64,000 nucleotides of DNA, taken from assembly GCF_001598695.1 (NCBI RefSeq), contig NZ_BCZK01000007.1, forward strand, positions 229,428 to 293,427. Reading direction: 5' to 3'. Source of the stretch: Klebsiella oxytoca NBRC 105695. GTDB lineage: Bacteria; Pseudomonadota; Gammaproteobacteria; Enterobacterales; Enterobacteriaceae. Below the pieces are notes generated by a model. The model did not search any database. It was given only the letters and a program-made list of their open reading frames with translations, and had not been told where the DNA came from. Both the position numbers and the translations under genes were made by a program. Position 1 is the first letter of the stretch, and each line of letters begins with the position of its first letter. Positions 1-7,306 of the stretch are shown in pieces.

Positions 1-398
1 TTAACACCGTCAAGGCGTTCTACGACGACTTCACCACTAATCATGGATCTATCGTTTATATTTCATCCGGCTCTGCGCTTTCCGGCACCGGCGGCGGCGT
101 GAGTTACCCGGCCAGTAAAGCTGGCGGTGAGGGATTGATTCGCGGCCTGGCAAAAGAATTAGGGCCGAAGGGGGTCAACGTTAATGCTATCGCTCCACGT
201 CTGATTGATACCGGTGAAATGATGCGTGTCAATTATCCTACCCAGGCCGATCTTGATGCTGTTCTGGAAAAAATTCCGGTACGCCGCCTTGGCACCATTG
301 ACGATGTGGCTAACCTGGCAATCTTTTTGGCTGATAAAGACAATTCGTACATCCAGGGGCAAACCATTCTGATGGATGGTGGTCGTACCATCGCTTAA
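1..398 (+). CDS. SDR-family NAD(P)-dependent dehydrogenase, 3' part
   Basis: The reading frame is open from the window edge, so the N-terminal Rossmann motif lies outside. The visible 131 residues hold the C-terminal half of a classical short-chain dehydrogenase: the catalytic Ser strand (YISSGSALSG), the catalytic Tyr-Lys pair in SYPASKAG, the NVNAIAPRLIDT segment after the active site, and the usual ending GQTILMDGG. It stops 15 bases before an HxlB-type isomerase, so the two are probably one operon. Family membership is clear. The substrate is not readable; with the isomerase as neighbour a sugar or sugar-phosphate is likely (inference). A GTG at 99 would give a protein without the catalytic serine and is not the start. 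Confidence 0.9.
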   Translation, partial: NTVKAFYDDFTTNHGSIVYISSGSALSGTGGGVSYPASKAGGEGLIRGLAKELGPKGVNVNAIAPRLIDTGEMMRVNYPTQADLDAVLEKIPVRRLGTIDDVANLAIFLADKDNSYIQGQTILMDGGRTIA

Positions 399-413
399 AA
401 GGGAGAGAATCAC

Positions 414-974
414 ATGAGCGTTCAACAAAACACTTTAAATATCCTGAGCGAATTGCAGCAAAATGCGATGAAGATTGATGATGCCCAGGCTGCGCAATTC
501 GTCGCACAGATTAAGAATGCTAAACATATCTTTCTGCAGGGGGCGGGTCGTAGCGGCATCGCCATCCGCGGTTTTGCAAACCGTCTTCTCCACCTCGGTT
601 TTTCAGTAAGCGTTGTCGGCGAAATTTCTTCTCCTCATACGAAACCGGGCGATCTGGTCATTATTGGTTCCGGCAGCGGTGAGACCGGCAGTCTGGTGAG
701 CCTGGCGCAGAAGGCCGTAGCCTGTGGCGTGGATGTGGCGCTTGTCACAATGAAAGCGGAGTCCACAATCGGCAAACTGGCCAAAAGCACGCTTGTGTTG
801 CCTGGAACCGTGAAAGAAGACAACGAGCGTGAAGACGATGCTTTTTCACAGCCTATGGGATCGGCTTTTGAGCAGCTCTGCTTTATCGCCTATGACGCAA
901 TCGTGCTTGAGCTGATGGCCCAGCTCGGCGAAACCAGCGAAACGATGTTTAAGAGACACGCTGACCTTGAGTAA
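414..974 (+). CDS. hxlB: 6-phospho-3-hexuloisomerase (HxlB/PHI family)
   Basis: This 186-residue protein consists of one SIS (sugar isomerase) domain, the usual size for this family. It shows the phosphosugar-binding loop FLQGAGRSG near residues 39-47, IIGSGSGETGS near 82-92, and the closing helix with FEQLCFIAYDAIVLEL. Family members interconvert D-arabino-3-hexulose 6-phosphate and fructose 6-phosphate in the cytoplasm. In methylotrophs they follow a hexulose-phosphate synthase; here the upstream neighbour is an SDR dehydrogenase. A GGGAGAGA ribosome site lies 6-13 bases before the ATG. A strong terminator follows the stop, so this is the last gene of its operon. The family call is firm; the in vivo substrate is uncertain. 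Confidence 0.85.
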   Translation: MSVQQNTLNILSELQQNAMKIDDAQAAQFVAQIKNAKHIFLQGAGRSGIAIRGFANRLLHLGFSVSVVGEISSPHTKPGDLVIIGSGSGETGSLVSLAQKAVACGVDVALVTMKAESTIGKLAKSTLVLPGTVKEDNEREDDAFSQPMGSAFEQLCFIAYDAIVLELMAQLGETSETMFKRHADLE

Positions 975-982
975 TCGGCAGA

Positions 983-1012
983 AAACGTCCCTTGAAGGGA
1001 CGTTTCCTTTTT
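983..1012 (+). terminator. Rho-independent terminator after hxlB
   Basis: A perfect 10-bp stem (AAACGTCCCT / AGGGACGTTT) with a 3-base loop is followed by a run of T with one interruption. It begins 8 bases after the hxlB stop codon. Confidence 0.9.
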
Positions 1013-1040
1013 AGCATTAATGTCGTTGGTTCTTTTGCGC

Positions 1041-1655
1041 ATGAACAAAGATTCTTCTTTCGTCAATATTGGACATTTAGCCTGGTGCGCTTTGGTGGCT
1101 CTCGGCCTTCAGCGGCACGATCGGCTTGTTGTTACCGAGGCGCAGGAAAACCTATTTCTGATCCGCTGGTTGGCCGATGCCAGAAAACAGAAGAGATTCC
1201 CCAGAAATTTAACTGGGCATATAGACTGGCTACTTGCTCAGGGGCGTCGACTTGGCGTTCGGGCGCGTCTGAATCAGAAACTGCATTATTTATGGCTTAT
1301 GAGCAGCGACGATCTTCACAATATGCCGGATCTACTTCGATTGACCTATGCTATCGAAATGGCAAAAGCCGGCGGTTGGCAGTATGACCTTGTTGATGAG
1401 AAGAAGATGGCGGCTGGTATCAGCAAATTCCAGAATATGGATTCGTTTTGCCTGGAAAGAACAGCTGTCGAGGAAGGATTTGATGCTAACGGGAAGCAAA
1501 TAGCCCCACTTTATGTCCGCGTTTTTGGTCAAGTTGAGAAACTGCTGTCACTTCTGGACTGCTTTGGACTTAAACTTGACGTAATCGAATCGTATTCAAA
1601 TGAATTCTCTGTAACCAAATCTTCGATTTTTTTGCTACAGCCAGTGATGGCCTGA
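1041..1655 (+). CDS. DUF2913-like protein of unknown function
   Basis: This is a soluble protein of about 204 residues with no signal peptide or membrane segment. The segments HLAWCALVAL, LIRWLADARKQKRFPR, IDWLLAQGRRLG and KLHYLW recall the DUF2913 family found in enterobacteria and vibrios; that match is from memory and not searched. No biochemical role is known for the family. The start is uncertain. An ATG at 1020 is in frame but lies only 7 bases after the terminator of hxlB, leaving no room for a ribosome site; the ATG at 1041 is used here, also without a good Shine-Dalgarno. No promoter is obvious between the terminator and the gene. It borders a decayed insertion sequence downstream. 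Confidence 0.6.
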   Translation: MNKDSSFVNIGHLAWCALVALGLQRHDRLVVTEAQENLFLIRWLADARKQKRFPRNLTGHIDWLLAQGRRLGVRARLNQKLHYLWLMSSDDLHNMPDLLRLTYAIEMAKAGGWQYDLVDEKKMAAGISKFQNMDSFCLERTAVEEGFDANGKQIAPLYVRVFGQVEKLLSLLDCFGLKLDVIESYSNEFSVTKSSIFLLQPVMA

Positions 1656-1685
1656 CGGAGATACACAACACGGTATATTTAGTCA

Positions 1686-2400
1686 GGCTTTGTTGAAAAA
1701 CAGATTGTGGGTAAGCATCCCCGTAAACGAGGATGTTGTCAGGCAATACGCCCACTTTCAGGCATTCCTGCCTTCGTCATTTTGTTCAGCGCACGTACTA
1801 TGGCCAGAGCCTCTGCAACCTGACTTCAGCGCACCACCGAACAGTTGTTTTACTCTCTACATCACCGATTCCGCTATCGAATGGCGGTTAAAATCTGTTG
1901 CGTATTTTCAACGGGCATTGCTCCCGCTTAGCCGCTGATTTGCAACCGTATGGTTCCGGTCTGCATACTCCCCCGGCCAGTAACCCGCTCCCTTTCGGGA
2001 AGGTATAGGGTGCTGATTTTCTTTCGGCGCAGTTCATCACGATATAACCGCGTATAATCAGCGCCGTCCGCTGCGGCTGATCTGATTTTTCGGTGTGTCT
2101 GCCAGATTAAGCCCAGAGAAGGCTGCTGCGTCCGTGACGTTGTTCAGTGACGTTCGGTGCAGATAATTTCATGTGTTTTTGCATCTACAGCAAGGTGCAA
2201 CTTTCGCCAGATGCGACGGTATTCTTTGCCGTGTTTTTTGACTTTACACTCACCTTCACCGGAGACCTTCCATCCTGTGGAATCAATCACGAGATGGGCT
2301 ATTTCTGCCATCTGCCTTATTGTCCCGTCAGGCCCGAGGGATGGGTAACCCGTACATAAAACAATATGAAGCGCAGAATCTGTAGTTTGGCAGGAGTGCA
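1686..2400 (-). mobile_element. Decayed IS5/IS903-type insertion sequence remnant
   Basis: Read on the minus strand, 2400 to 2144 still encodes a transposase core: AHLVIDSTGWKVSGEGECK, then KKHGKEYRRIWRKLHLAVDAKTHEIIC, matching IS5-family (IS903-like) DDE transposases around their first catalytic Asp. The rest, down to about 1700, carries recognisable pieces (DELRRKK-like, YDG/ALNKMTKAGMPES-like ends) but in shifted frames with several stop codons. GGCTTTGTTGAA at 1686-1697 matches the terminal inverted repeat typical of this group, so the transposase 3' end is intact. The 5' third and the other inverted repeat are missing. The element is not functional. Confidence 0.75.
2144..2400 (-). pseudogene. 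IS5-family transposase fragment
   Basis: A reading frame of about 85 residues keeps the region around the first catalytic Asp (VIDSTGWK) and the basic patch of an IS903-type transposase. It ends in a premature stop where intact copies continue for about 150 residues. The first 25 residues (before AHLVIDST) do not resemble the family, so the 5' boundary of homology is near 2310. Confidence 0.65.
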
Positions 2401-2487
2401 ATTGTAAGAGAAAATCCCTTTTCTGCTATGGAGTTAGGCGTATTCTTCAGCCAGGCTGGATCAAGATGCGTTCTCCAATGCGAGAAT

Positions 2488-2529
2488 CGCAGTTGAGATG
2501 CTCACGGGTCGATGAGCATCTCAACTGCG
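2488..2529. repeat. Perfect 17-bp inverted repeat, 8-base loop
   Basis: The arms CGCAGTTGAGATGCTCA (2488-2504) and its exact complement (2513-2529) flank CGGGTCGA. It lies between the IS remnant and the stop codon of the DUF4156 lipoprotein gene. A transcript of that gene would form the hairpin about 50 bases past its stop, but no U-run follows. It may instead be an element end or a small non-autonomous repeat. Confidence 0.7.
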
Positions 2530-2580
2530 TTAGGGATATCTTGGGCAGGGCAGCCGGATGATGAGCCAGAATAGCGTATT

Positions 2581-2940
2581 TTAACGTGGGCAGCGGTATA
2601 CGGTTCCGCTCAATGTCACATTGGTTTGCTGGCTTGAGCCTGTGCCATGATAGGCGCTTCCGGTTTGGCCAGCCCTTTGGGTTAACAGTACCACCACGTT
2701 CCCCCCCATTTTCCACGCTTTATTTTTTAGATCGTTACGGGCACCCGTCTCCAGATTGCTGTTTGACGTCCAGCCTCCCGTGAAAAAATTCCCCTGGCTA
2801 CCGGTGACATCGCCTAAATAGGTGCAAGAAGTGTCCGGTTCATTATGCGCTACCCGCACACCTTCAGCACCGTGCTGGAGGGAATTAGCGCTGCAAGCTG
2901 TGAGCATAAGAGCGGAGAGAAAGACTAATTTTTTGTTCAT
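2581..2940 (-). CDS. DUF4156 lipoprotein (YjeI-like)
   Basis: A 119-residue small lipoprotein. The N-terminus MNKKLVFLSALMLTAC is a type II signal peptide with lipobox L-T-A-C, so Cys16 should be lipidated. The body follows the DUF4156 pattern seen in E. coli YjeI: GxxVRV..EPDTSCTYLGDVTGSQG, then GARNDLKNKAWKMGGNVVVLL, and a C-terminal GTVYRCP. Members are small envelope lipoproteins without a known function. Residue 17 is Ser, which favours the outer membrane. It is a single gene; the next gene upstream (Ail-like) has the same orientation but lies 240 bases away. Confidence 0.85.
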   Translation of the reverse strand: MNKKLVFLSALMLTACSANSLQHGAEGVRVAHNEPDTSCTYLGDVTGSQGNFFTGGWTSNSNLETGARNDLKNKAWKMGGNVVVLLTQRAGQTGSAYHGTGSSQQTNVTLSGTVYRCPR

Positions 2941-3182
2941 GTAAAATCCTTAATCAAAATCGCTAAAAATAATCAAATAGGGTGCTAAGCCAGTCGGATG
3001 TTGAGGCGCATCGTGCTGGCAATAAAATGTTCTACCCGGAGGATTTAAGGTGTGTATAGTTTATAAGAATAATTTTATATAAATACTTAAAAGGGCTATA
3101 ACGTCTCTTACCGTAGTGATAATACTCTTTTTTTTGTCAGAGATAATGAATTCCTTGCCATAAACAGAGGCGTCTTTATTTA

Positions 3183-3719
3183 TTAAAAACGATAACCTAC
3201 GCTCACGCCAAATGTGTTTGTATCAACGTAAAGTAATTTGGCTGTTTCCCATGACACATCCAGGGAAAGGTTAGTGAATGGATTAAAAATAAGACCTGCA
3301 CCATAGGCAAAAGCATCTTCTGAGGAAGATTGATTGTCACGGTTTTTGACCTTCATACCAGCTATACCTACATTACCATATAAACTAACATAGTCATTAA
3401 TCCGGTAGGTCGGTCCTACCATTAACGAACTATAGCTAGTGGTATTATCGCCATCTTTATGTAGTTTTCCTGCGTCCCAACGGTAATGTTGTACTTCATG
3501 ACGAGTTGCCGTGAGAGCGGTCAATACACCCCAGTCAGAATTGAACTCATAGCGATATTTTAGATTGAGCCCGCGAAGATCCTTACTTGCAGATTTCTTT
3601 AACGCGCTAAGATGCGTTTGGGCATAGCCAAGGGAGAGGGTATGGTTTTCCATCGCCAACGCTAATGAGGGCGAAAATAATAGTGCTGCCATAATCCATG
3701 GTGAAAAAGCACGCTGCAT
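3183..3719 (-). CDS. Ail/OmpX/PagC-family outer membrane protein
   Basis: The 178-residue precursor has a signal peptide ending near residue 22 (SPSLALA-MENHTL). The mature part has the alternating pattern of an eight-strand barrel: HTLSLGYAQTHL, GLNLKYRYEFNSDWGVLTALTAT, SSLMVGPTYRINDYVSLYGNVGIAG, FAYGAGLIFNPFTNLSLDVSWE, and a final strand FGVSVGYRF with the terminal Phe that signals outer membrane assembly. Relatives (Ail, OmpX, PagC, Lom) act in adhesion, serum resistance or stress. Acidic and charged loop residues near NRDNQSSSEDA mark a surface loop. An AGGAGC-type ribosome site precedes the ATG. It sits next to the ToxR/FidL-like pairs, which fits a surface-remodelling region; a regulatory link is inference. 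Confidence 0.88.
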   Translation of the reverse strand: MQRAFSPWIMAALLFSPSLALAMENHTLSLGYAQTHLSALKKSASKDLRGLNLKYRYEFNSDWGVLTALTATRHEVQHYRWDAGKLHKDGDNTTSYSSLMVGPTYRINDYVSLYGNVGIAGMKVKNRDNQSSSEDAFAYGAGLIFNPFTNLSLDVSWETAKLLYVDTNTFGVSVGYRF

Positions 3720-3929
3720 GTAAAGCTCCTTGTTGGTGAAAAGAACAATGCTTATGTATAAGCAATAACCGTAGAAGGATGATTGCGGCAGCCATATAAC
3801 CAGAAAAAGCGAGTAAAAGTTATGAAATTAGTCTTACATGTATTTTACCGACGTTTTCAGAAAAAGTAAGATTTTATAACTCATTGATATTAATGGGTTT
3901 TATGTCGATTCTTTCACGCCGGCGTTGGT

Positions 3930-4418
3930 TTATTGCGCGGTACATACGTTATATATCTGCCGATTGATTGAGTACAAATAAGTGCTGTTACCGACCCTGG
4001 TGATGCGAATTTCATTGGCGGCATCGGGGTGCAATACGCGAAAATGTGCTAAAAAATCACCGGCAGTGTCGGTAGAAAAAACTTTTACTGAATCGACATC
4101 AAATGTATAAATGCCGGGGCCAGGCATTTGCAGGTTCTTCATATACACATCGCGATACAACACTTTTTTGATTTGCTCTTTAGTGGTGATGTCATACTGC
4201 AATGTAATGCGTTTGTTTTTGAAATCGAGGACGATATTGCCATTAGCGAGAAAATTGCCAGGCAGGACTGAAGTTACAGTTTTAGTGGTGCATAGAAATG
4301 AATCCGCATCTGACAGAGGATAGCGCTGCTGGCGTGCCTGTAAAATCAGCAGCACAAAAGATGCTGCCAGAATAAGTAGCGTAATGCCTCTTAATACCGT
4401 TCTTTGATAGTGATGCAT
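3930..4418 (-). CDS. FidL-like membrane protein, copy 1
   Basis: A 162-residue protein with one N-terminal membrane helix (about residues 9-29, GITLLILAASFVLLILQA) and a periplasmic domain of about 130 residues. One Cys lies just after the helix (FLCTTK) and one at the very C-terminus (YNVCTAQ), a pair suited to a disulfide. Pattern and position match the FidL family, named for Salmonella SPI-3 FidL beside MarT. The ATG at 4418 is preferred over one at 4451 because it gives a 28-base overlap with the regulator gene, exactly as in copy 2 (6806-7306), and the proteins then start alike (MHHYQRT / MHYHQRT). It probably modulates the regulator in the membrane, as ToxS does for ToxR (inference). 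Confidence 0.75.
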   Translation of the reverse strand: MHHYQRTVLRGITLLILAASFVLLILQARQQRYPLSDADSFLCTTKTVTSVLPGNFLANGNIVLDFKNKRITLQYDITTKEQIKKVLYRDVYMKNLQMPGPGIYTFDVDSVKVFSTDTAGDFLAHFRVLHPDAANEIRITRVGNSTYLYSINRQIYNVCTAQ

Positions 4419-5128
4419 TTGGGCTCCGAAACATTCAGTTGATTCAGACACTGAACAAAAATATTGGTGTCAGGAACGCGAATATAATAAATGAAATTGC
4501 CGTTTTGCTTATAGACTTGCTGACTCAGTTCGGAAAAAGCCCCCACCGCATCCTCGAGAGACCGATTATCTTCAGTGACACCATAAAAGGTATATCCGTT
4601 ATAGGTTCCCAGCTCAGAAAAGTAGTCTGGATGGCGTTTGCTGTAGAGATAAATGACCATCAGCAGGAACAGCGTTGCGCAGATTAAAAATAGCCACTCT
4701 TTTCGGTTTGAAACTGCCTGCGAAGACTGCGTTGGCTCAGGCAACGATTCTGCAACTGGCGCAACGGTGTCGCTGGCTCTATTTTGCGTTGCGGGTGTTG
4801 ATTCATCTGGCAGTGGTTCGATAGTTACCGAGAGCGTCACACCAACCTTAGGGCGCGTTAATACCGCAGAACTGGGAAGGCCGATTTTTTCAAACGAACC
4901 GCGTAATTGATTGATTAATTTGTAATAGCTGGCACTGGAAACCACCACACCTTTTCGTCCCCACACCCAGGCGATTAAATCATCTTTTTTAAAGAGTCCC
5001 TGATGAAAAGCAAGGAGCAAATTGCATTCAGATTCAGAAATTTTTAAGCTTTCGCGATCGCGTGATAAGGTCATCCGCTCGCAATCAAGAATGACTTTCT
5101 TATCAATTAGGTACTTATTCTTACTCAT
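4391..5128 (-). CDS. ToxR/CadC/MarT-like membrane-bound winged-helix regulator, copy 1
   Basis: A 245-residue one-component regulator. Residues 1-103 form an OmpR/ToxR winged helix (ISESECNLLLAF, SSASYYKLINQLRGSFEKIG, then the wing TRPKVGVTLSV). A Pro/Ser/Thr-rich linker (104-142) leads to one membrane helix (144-163, WLFLICATLFLLMVIYLY). The periplasmic domain (164-245) contains two cysteines (Cys227, Cys238) and ends CITIKERY. There is no phosphoacceptor domain, so signals are likely sensed in the periplasm. It overlaps its FidL-like partner by 28 bases and lies downstream of the EAL gene in the same direction with a gap of only 56 bases, so these may be cotranscribed. Its targets are unknown; MarT of Salmonella, a relative, activates an adhesin gene. 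Confidence 0.82.
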   Translation of the reverse strand: MSKNKYLIDKKVILDCERMTLSRDRESLKISESECNLLLAFHQGLFKKDDLIAWVWGRKGVVVSSASYYKLINQLRGSFEKIGLPSSAVLTRPKVGVTLSVTIEPLPDESTPATQNRASDTVAPVAESLPEPTQSSQAVSNRKEWLFLICATLFLLMVIYLYSKRHPDYFSELGTYNGYTFYGVTEDNRSLEDAVGAFSELSQQVYKQNGNFIYYIRVPDTNIFVQCLNQLNVSEPKCITIKERY

Positions 5129-5184
5129 AGGGCCTTCTGCTAAGAATGAGTCGTTCTGGTTTAACCATTATGTTACCTCAGCGC

Positions 5185-6747
5185 CTACCGATCTATTGAA
5201 AGGTTTTTACTTTTAATCCTTTCATTTTGCTCATTGCCCCGTGTATCAAGCCAGACCGTAAAATCAGCTGAATTCATCGGCTTTGCGTAAAGATAGCCCT
5301 GTATAAAACCTACGTTATGATCGAGGATATAGCGCAGCTGATGCTCTGAACTGACGCCTTCCGCAACGATATTAAGTCCCAGTCTTTGACTAAGCATAAT
5401 AATGGTATCCAGAATGGGCACGTCGCTGCCGCTGGTATCAATCGTATCGACAAAAGTACGATCGATTTTCAGATAATCAGCCGGAAGCTGCTGAAGGTAA
5501 GAAAGCGAGCAGTAGCCGGTACCAAAATCGTCAATCGCTATCAGTACGCCTTTCTCACGCAGCTGCATGAGCTTATCTGACACTAAAGCCGGTTGGACAA
5601 TGAGGCTGCGTTCGGTGAGCTCCAGCATGAGGCGCAGTTTCCCTAAGCTTGCCAGTAGCGATTCAACATCGGCAATAAAACTCTCATGCACCAGATGTTC
5701 AGGTGAAATATTTACGCTGATATAAAAATCCCCGGCAACCTGCCACCGTTCGACATCCTGGGCGATGAGCTTAAATAAGTGACGCGAAAGCGGAACGATC
5801 ATCCCTTCGTTTTCTGCCGCGGTGATGAAGATGTCGGGAGTAATAAAACTCCCATCCGGAAGGGGCCAGCGCATTAATGCCTCCACGCCGCCGCAATGAG
5901 CGCGGCTGACGTTAAATACAGGTTGATAATGCACTGTGAACTGCCCGTTTTTCATACCGCGGGTGATTTCTCGGGCCATGGATAGCCGTTTCTGGGCCCA
6001 ATGTCGGTAAAGAAAAAGGGTCATAAATGAGAAGCAAAGCGAGAGAGGGATAAAGATAAGCAGAGATTTCATCCACAGAGCCATCAATGCCGCGAGAGGC
6101 GCGCCGACGGTAAGCGAAATCTTACCGTCGGCGGTGACGAAATGCTGGGTCATCACTATTCTGTCACGCTGCGCTGGTTGGCTGATAATCCTATCGCCCT
6201 CGCCAAACCGCAGGCTGAATACGGCGGCTCTTTCCTCTGCGAGGACATCCATCAGTTCCTGAATATAGCGAGAATCGACGATGACAAACGCTGATTTTTG
6301 CGCCGTCACCTGCTCCGTGTAAACCACCGCGGGTCTGCCTGGTCCTCCGGCCATCAAGTCAAATGAACGGACCCATCTGGCAGGTAACGGCGTCGGGAGC
6401 GTTTTACCCGGCGGCAAAGGAAAAGGGTGCGCCTGCTCCCTGGTAACAAAGGAACAGAGCAGGTTGCCGTTTTCCAGCAGACCGATATCGCGGATATAAG
6501 GGGTAAAGGCGCGGGTTCGGTTAAGCTCCGACAGCATTTCAGCGCAGGGTCTGTCCGCTATTTTTACGGTTTTTGCGGTGACCCGCCATGAGGCGGTTGA
6601 TACATCGTTACTGAAACGTAATAAGGTATTCGCGCTCAGGGCGACGTCCTGTTTAAACTGTAGTACGCTGACCAGCAGCGCTAATATAATCATCACGACC
6701 AGCGGCAAAAGCACTGAACAAATCACAAAAGATAGCTTTAGTTTCAC
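5185..6747 (-). CDS. CSS-motif EAL-domain cyclic-di-GMP phosphodiesterase
   Basis: A 520-residue inner-membrane enzyme. A first helix (residues 7-29) and a second (226-247) flank a periplasmic domain with two cysteines (Cys68, Cys98), the layout of E. coli PdeB/PdeC/PdeG-type proteins with redox-sensitive CSS domains. The EAL domain (about 258-505) keeps the full active site: Glu289 in VEALMRW, Asn346 in SVNIS, Glu376 in LELTE, Asp406-Asp407 in IDDFGTGY, Lys427 in LKIDR, Glu463 in VAEGV and Gln483 in IQGY. It should therefore hydrolyse c-di-GMP. No GGDEF domain is present. It stands between two ToxR/FidL-like pairs, all on the same strand, which suggests that pili and c-di-GMP are controlled together (inference). 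Confidence 0.9.
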   Translation of the reverse strand: MKLKLSFVICSVLLPLVVMIILALLVSVLQFKQDVALSANTLLRFSNDVSTASWRVTAKTVKIADRPCAEMLSELNRTRAFTPYIRDIGLLENGNLLCSFVTREQAHPFPLPPGKTLPTPLPARWVRSFDLMAGGPGRPAVVYTEQVTAQKSAFVIVDSRYIQELMDVLAEERAAVFSLRFGEGDRIISQPAQRDRIVMTQHFVTADGKISLTVGAPLAALMALWMKSLLIFIPLSLCFSFMTLFLYRHWAQKRLSMAREITRGMKNGQFTVHYQPVFNVSRAHCGGVEALMRWPLPDGSFITPDIFITAAENEGMIVPLSRHLFKLIAQDVERWQVAGDFYISVNISPEHLVHESFIADVESLLASLGKLRLMLELTERSLIVQPALVSDKLMQLREKGVLIAIDDFGTGYCSLSYLQQLPADYLKIDRTFVDTIDTSGSDVPILDTIIMLSQRLGLNIVAEGVSSEHQLRYILDHNVGFIQGYLYAKPMNSADFTVWLDTRGNEQNERIKSKNLSIDR

Positions 6748-6805
6748 TGGTTTTGTCTCTCATTCACGAAGGGATGCGCGGCTGTCTCGATGGTCGCAAT
6801 ACTCA

Positions 6806-7306
6806 TTATGCTTTAGCGCCGCCGCTGGTGGTGCAGAAATTATAGATCTGCCGGTTCAGTGAAAAAAGATAGGCCCTCGGACCGATTTTATTTATCGTCA
6901 GCTCATTCTCGGTTGCCGGCTGCAGGAGACGCAGCCAGGAAAACATCTCACCCGTCGTATCAGAATTAAATTTGTGCACGGCTTTAACCCGAAAGGTGTA
7001 GGTTTTCATGCCGGTGCGGTTAAGCGGGGTGATTGCAACATCCTGAAAGAATAACCGCTGCTCTCGCCGTTGATCCTGCACGGAATAATGAATAGCAATG
7101 CGGTTCGACTTAAGATCCAGCACCAAAGTTCCGTTCAGTATGAGCTCTCTCGGCTTTATATAAATAGTTGATTTGGCAGTGCAAATAAGATTATGTATTT
7201 CGTCTGCATCGCGCCTGGCTCCTTGATATACCAGCGTTGCCAGCATGATACATCCGCAGAGCAGACCGCACAGGATGACTAGTAGCGTTCTTTGATGGTA
7301 ATGCAT
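6806..7306 (-). CDS. FidL-like membrane protein, copy 2
   Basis: A 166-residue paralogue of the protein at 3930-4418. It starts MHYHQRTLL, has one membrane helix (about 9-28), then a Cys after the helix (NLICTAKS) and one near the end (YNFCTTS). Shared blocks include LVLDLKSNRI, TYTFRVKAVHKFNSDTTGE, and YLFSLNRQIYNFC, against IVLDFKNKRI, TFDVDSVKVFSTDTAGD and YLYSINRQIYNVC in copy 1. The gene overlaps the end of its regulator by 28 bases. Probable role: periplasmic or membrane partner of that regulator (family knowledge from MarT/FidL and ToxR/ToxS; inference here). Confidence 0.75.
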   Translation of the reverse strand: MHYHQRTLLVILCGLLCGCIMLATLVYQGARRDADEIHNLICTAKSTIYIKPRELILNGTLVLDLKSNRIAIHYSVQDQRREQRLFFQDVAITPLNRTGMKTYTFRVKAVHKFNSDTTGEMFSWLRLLQPATENELTINKIGPRAYLFSLNRQIYNFCTTSGGAKA

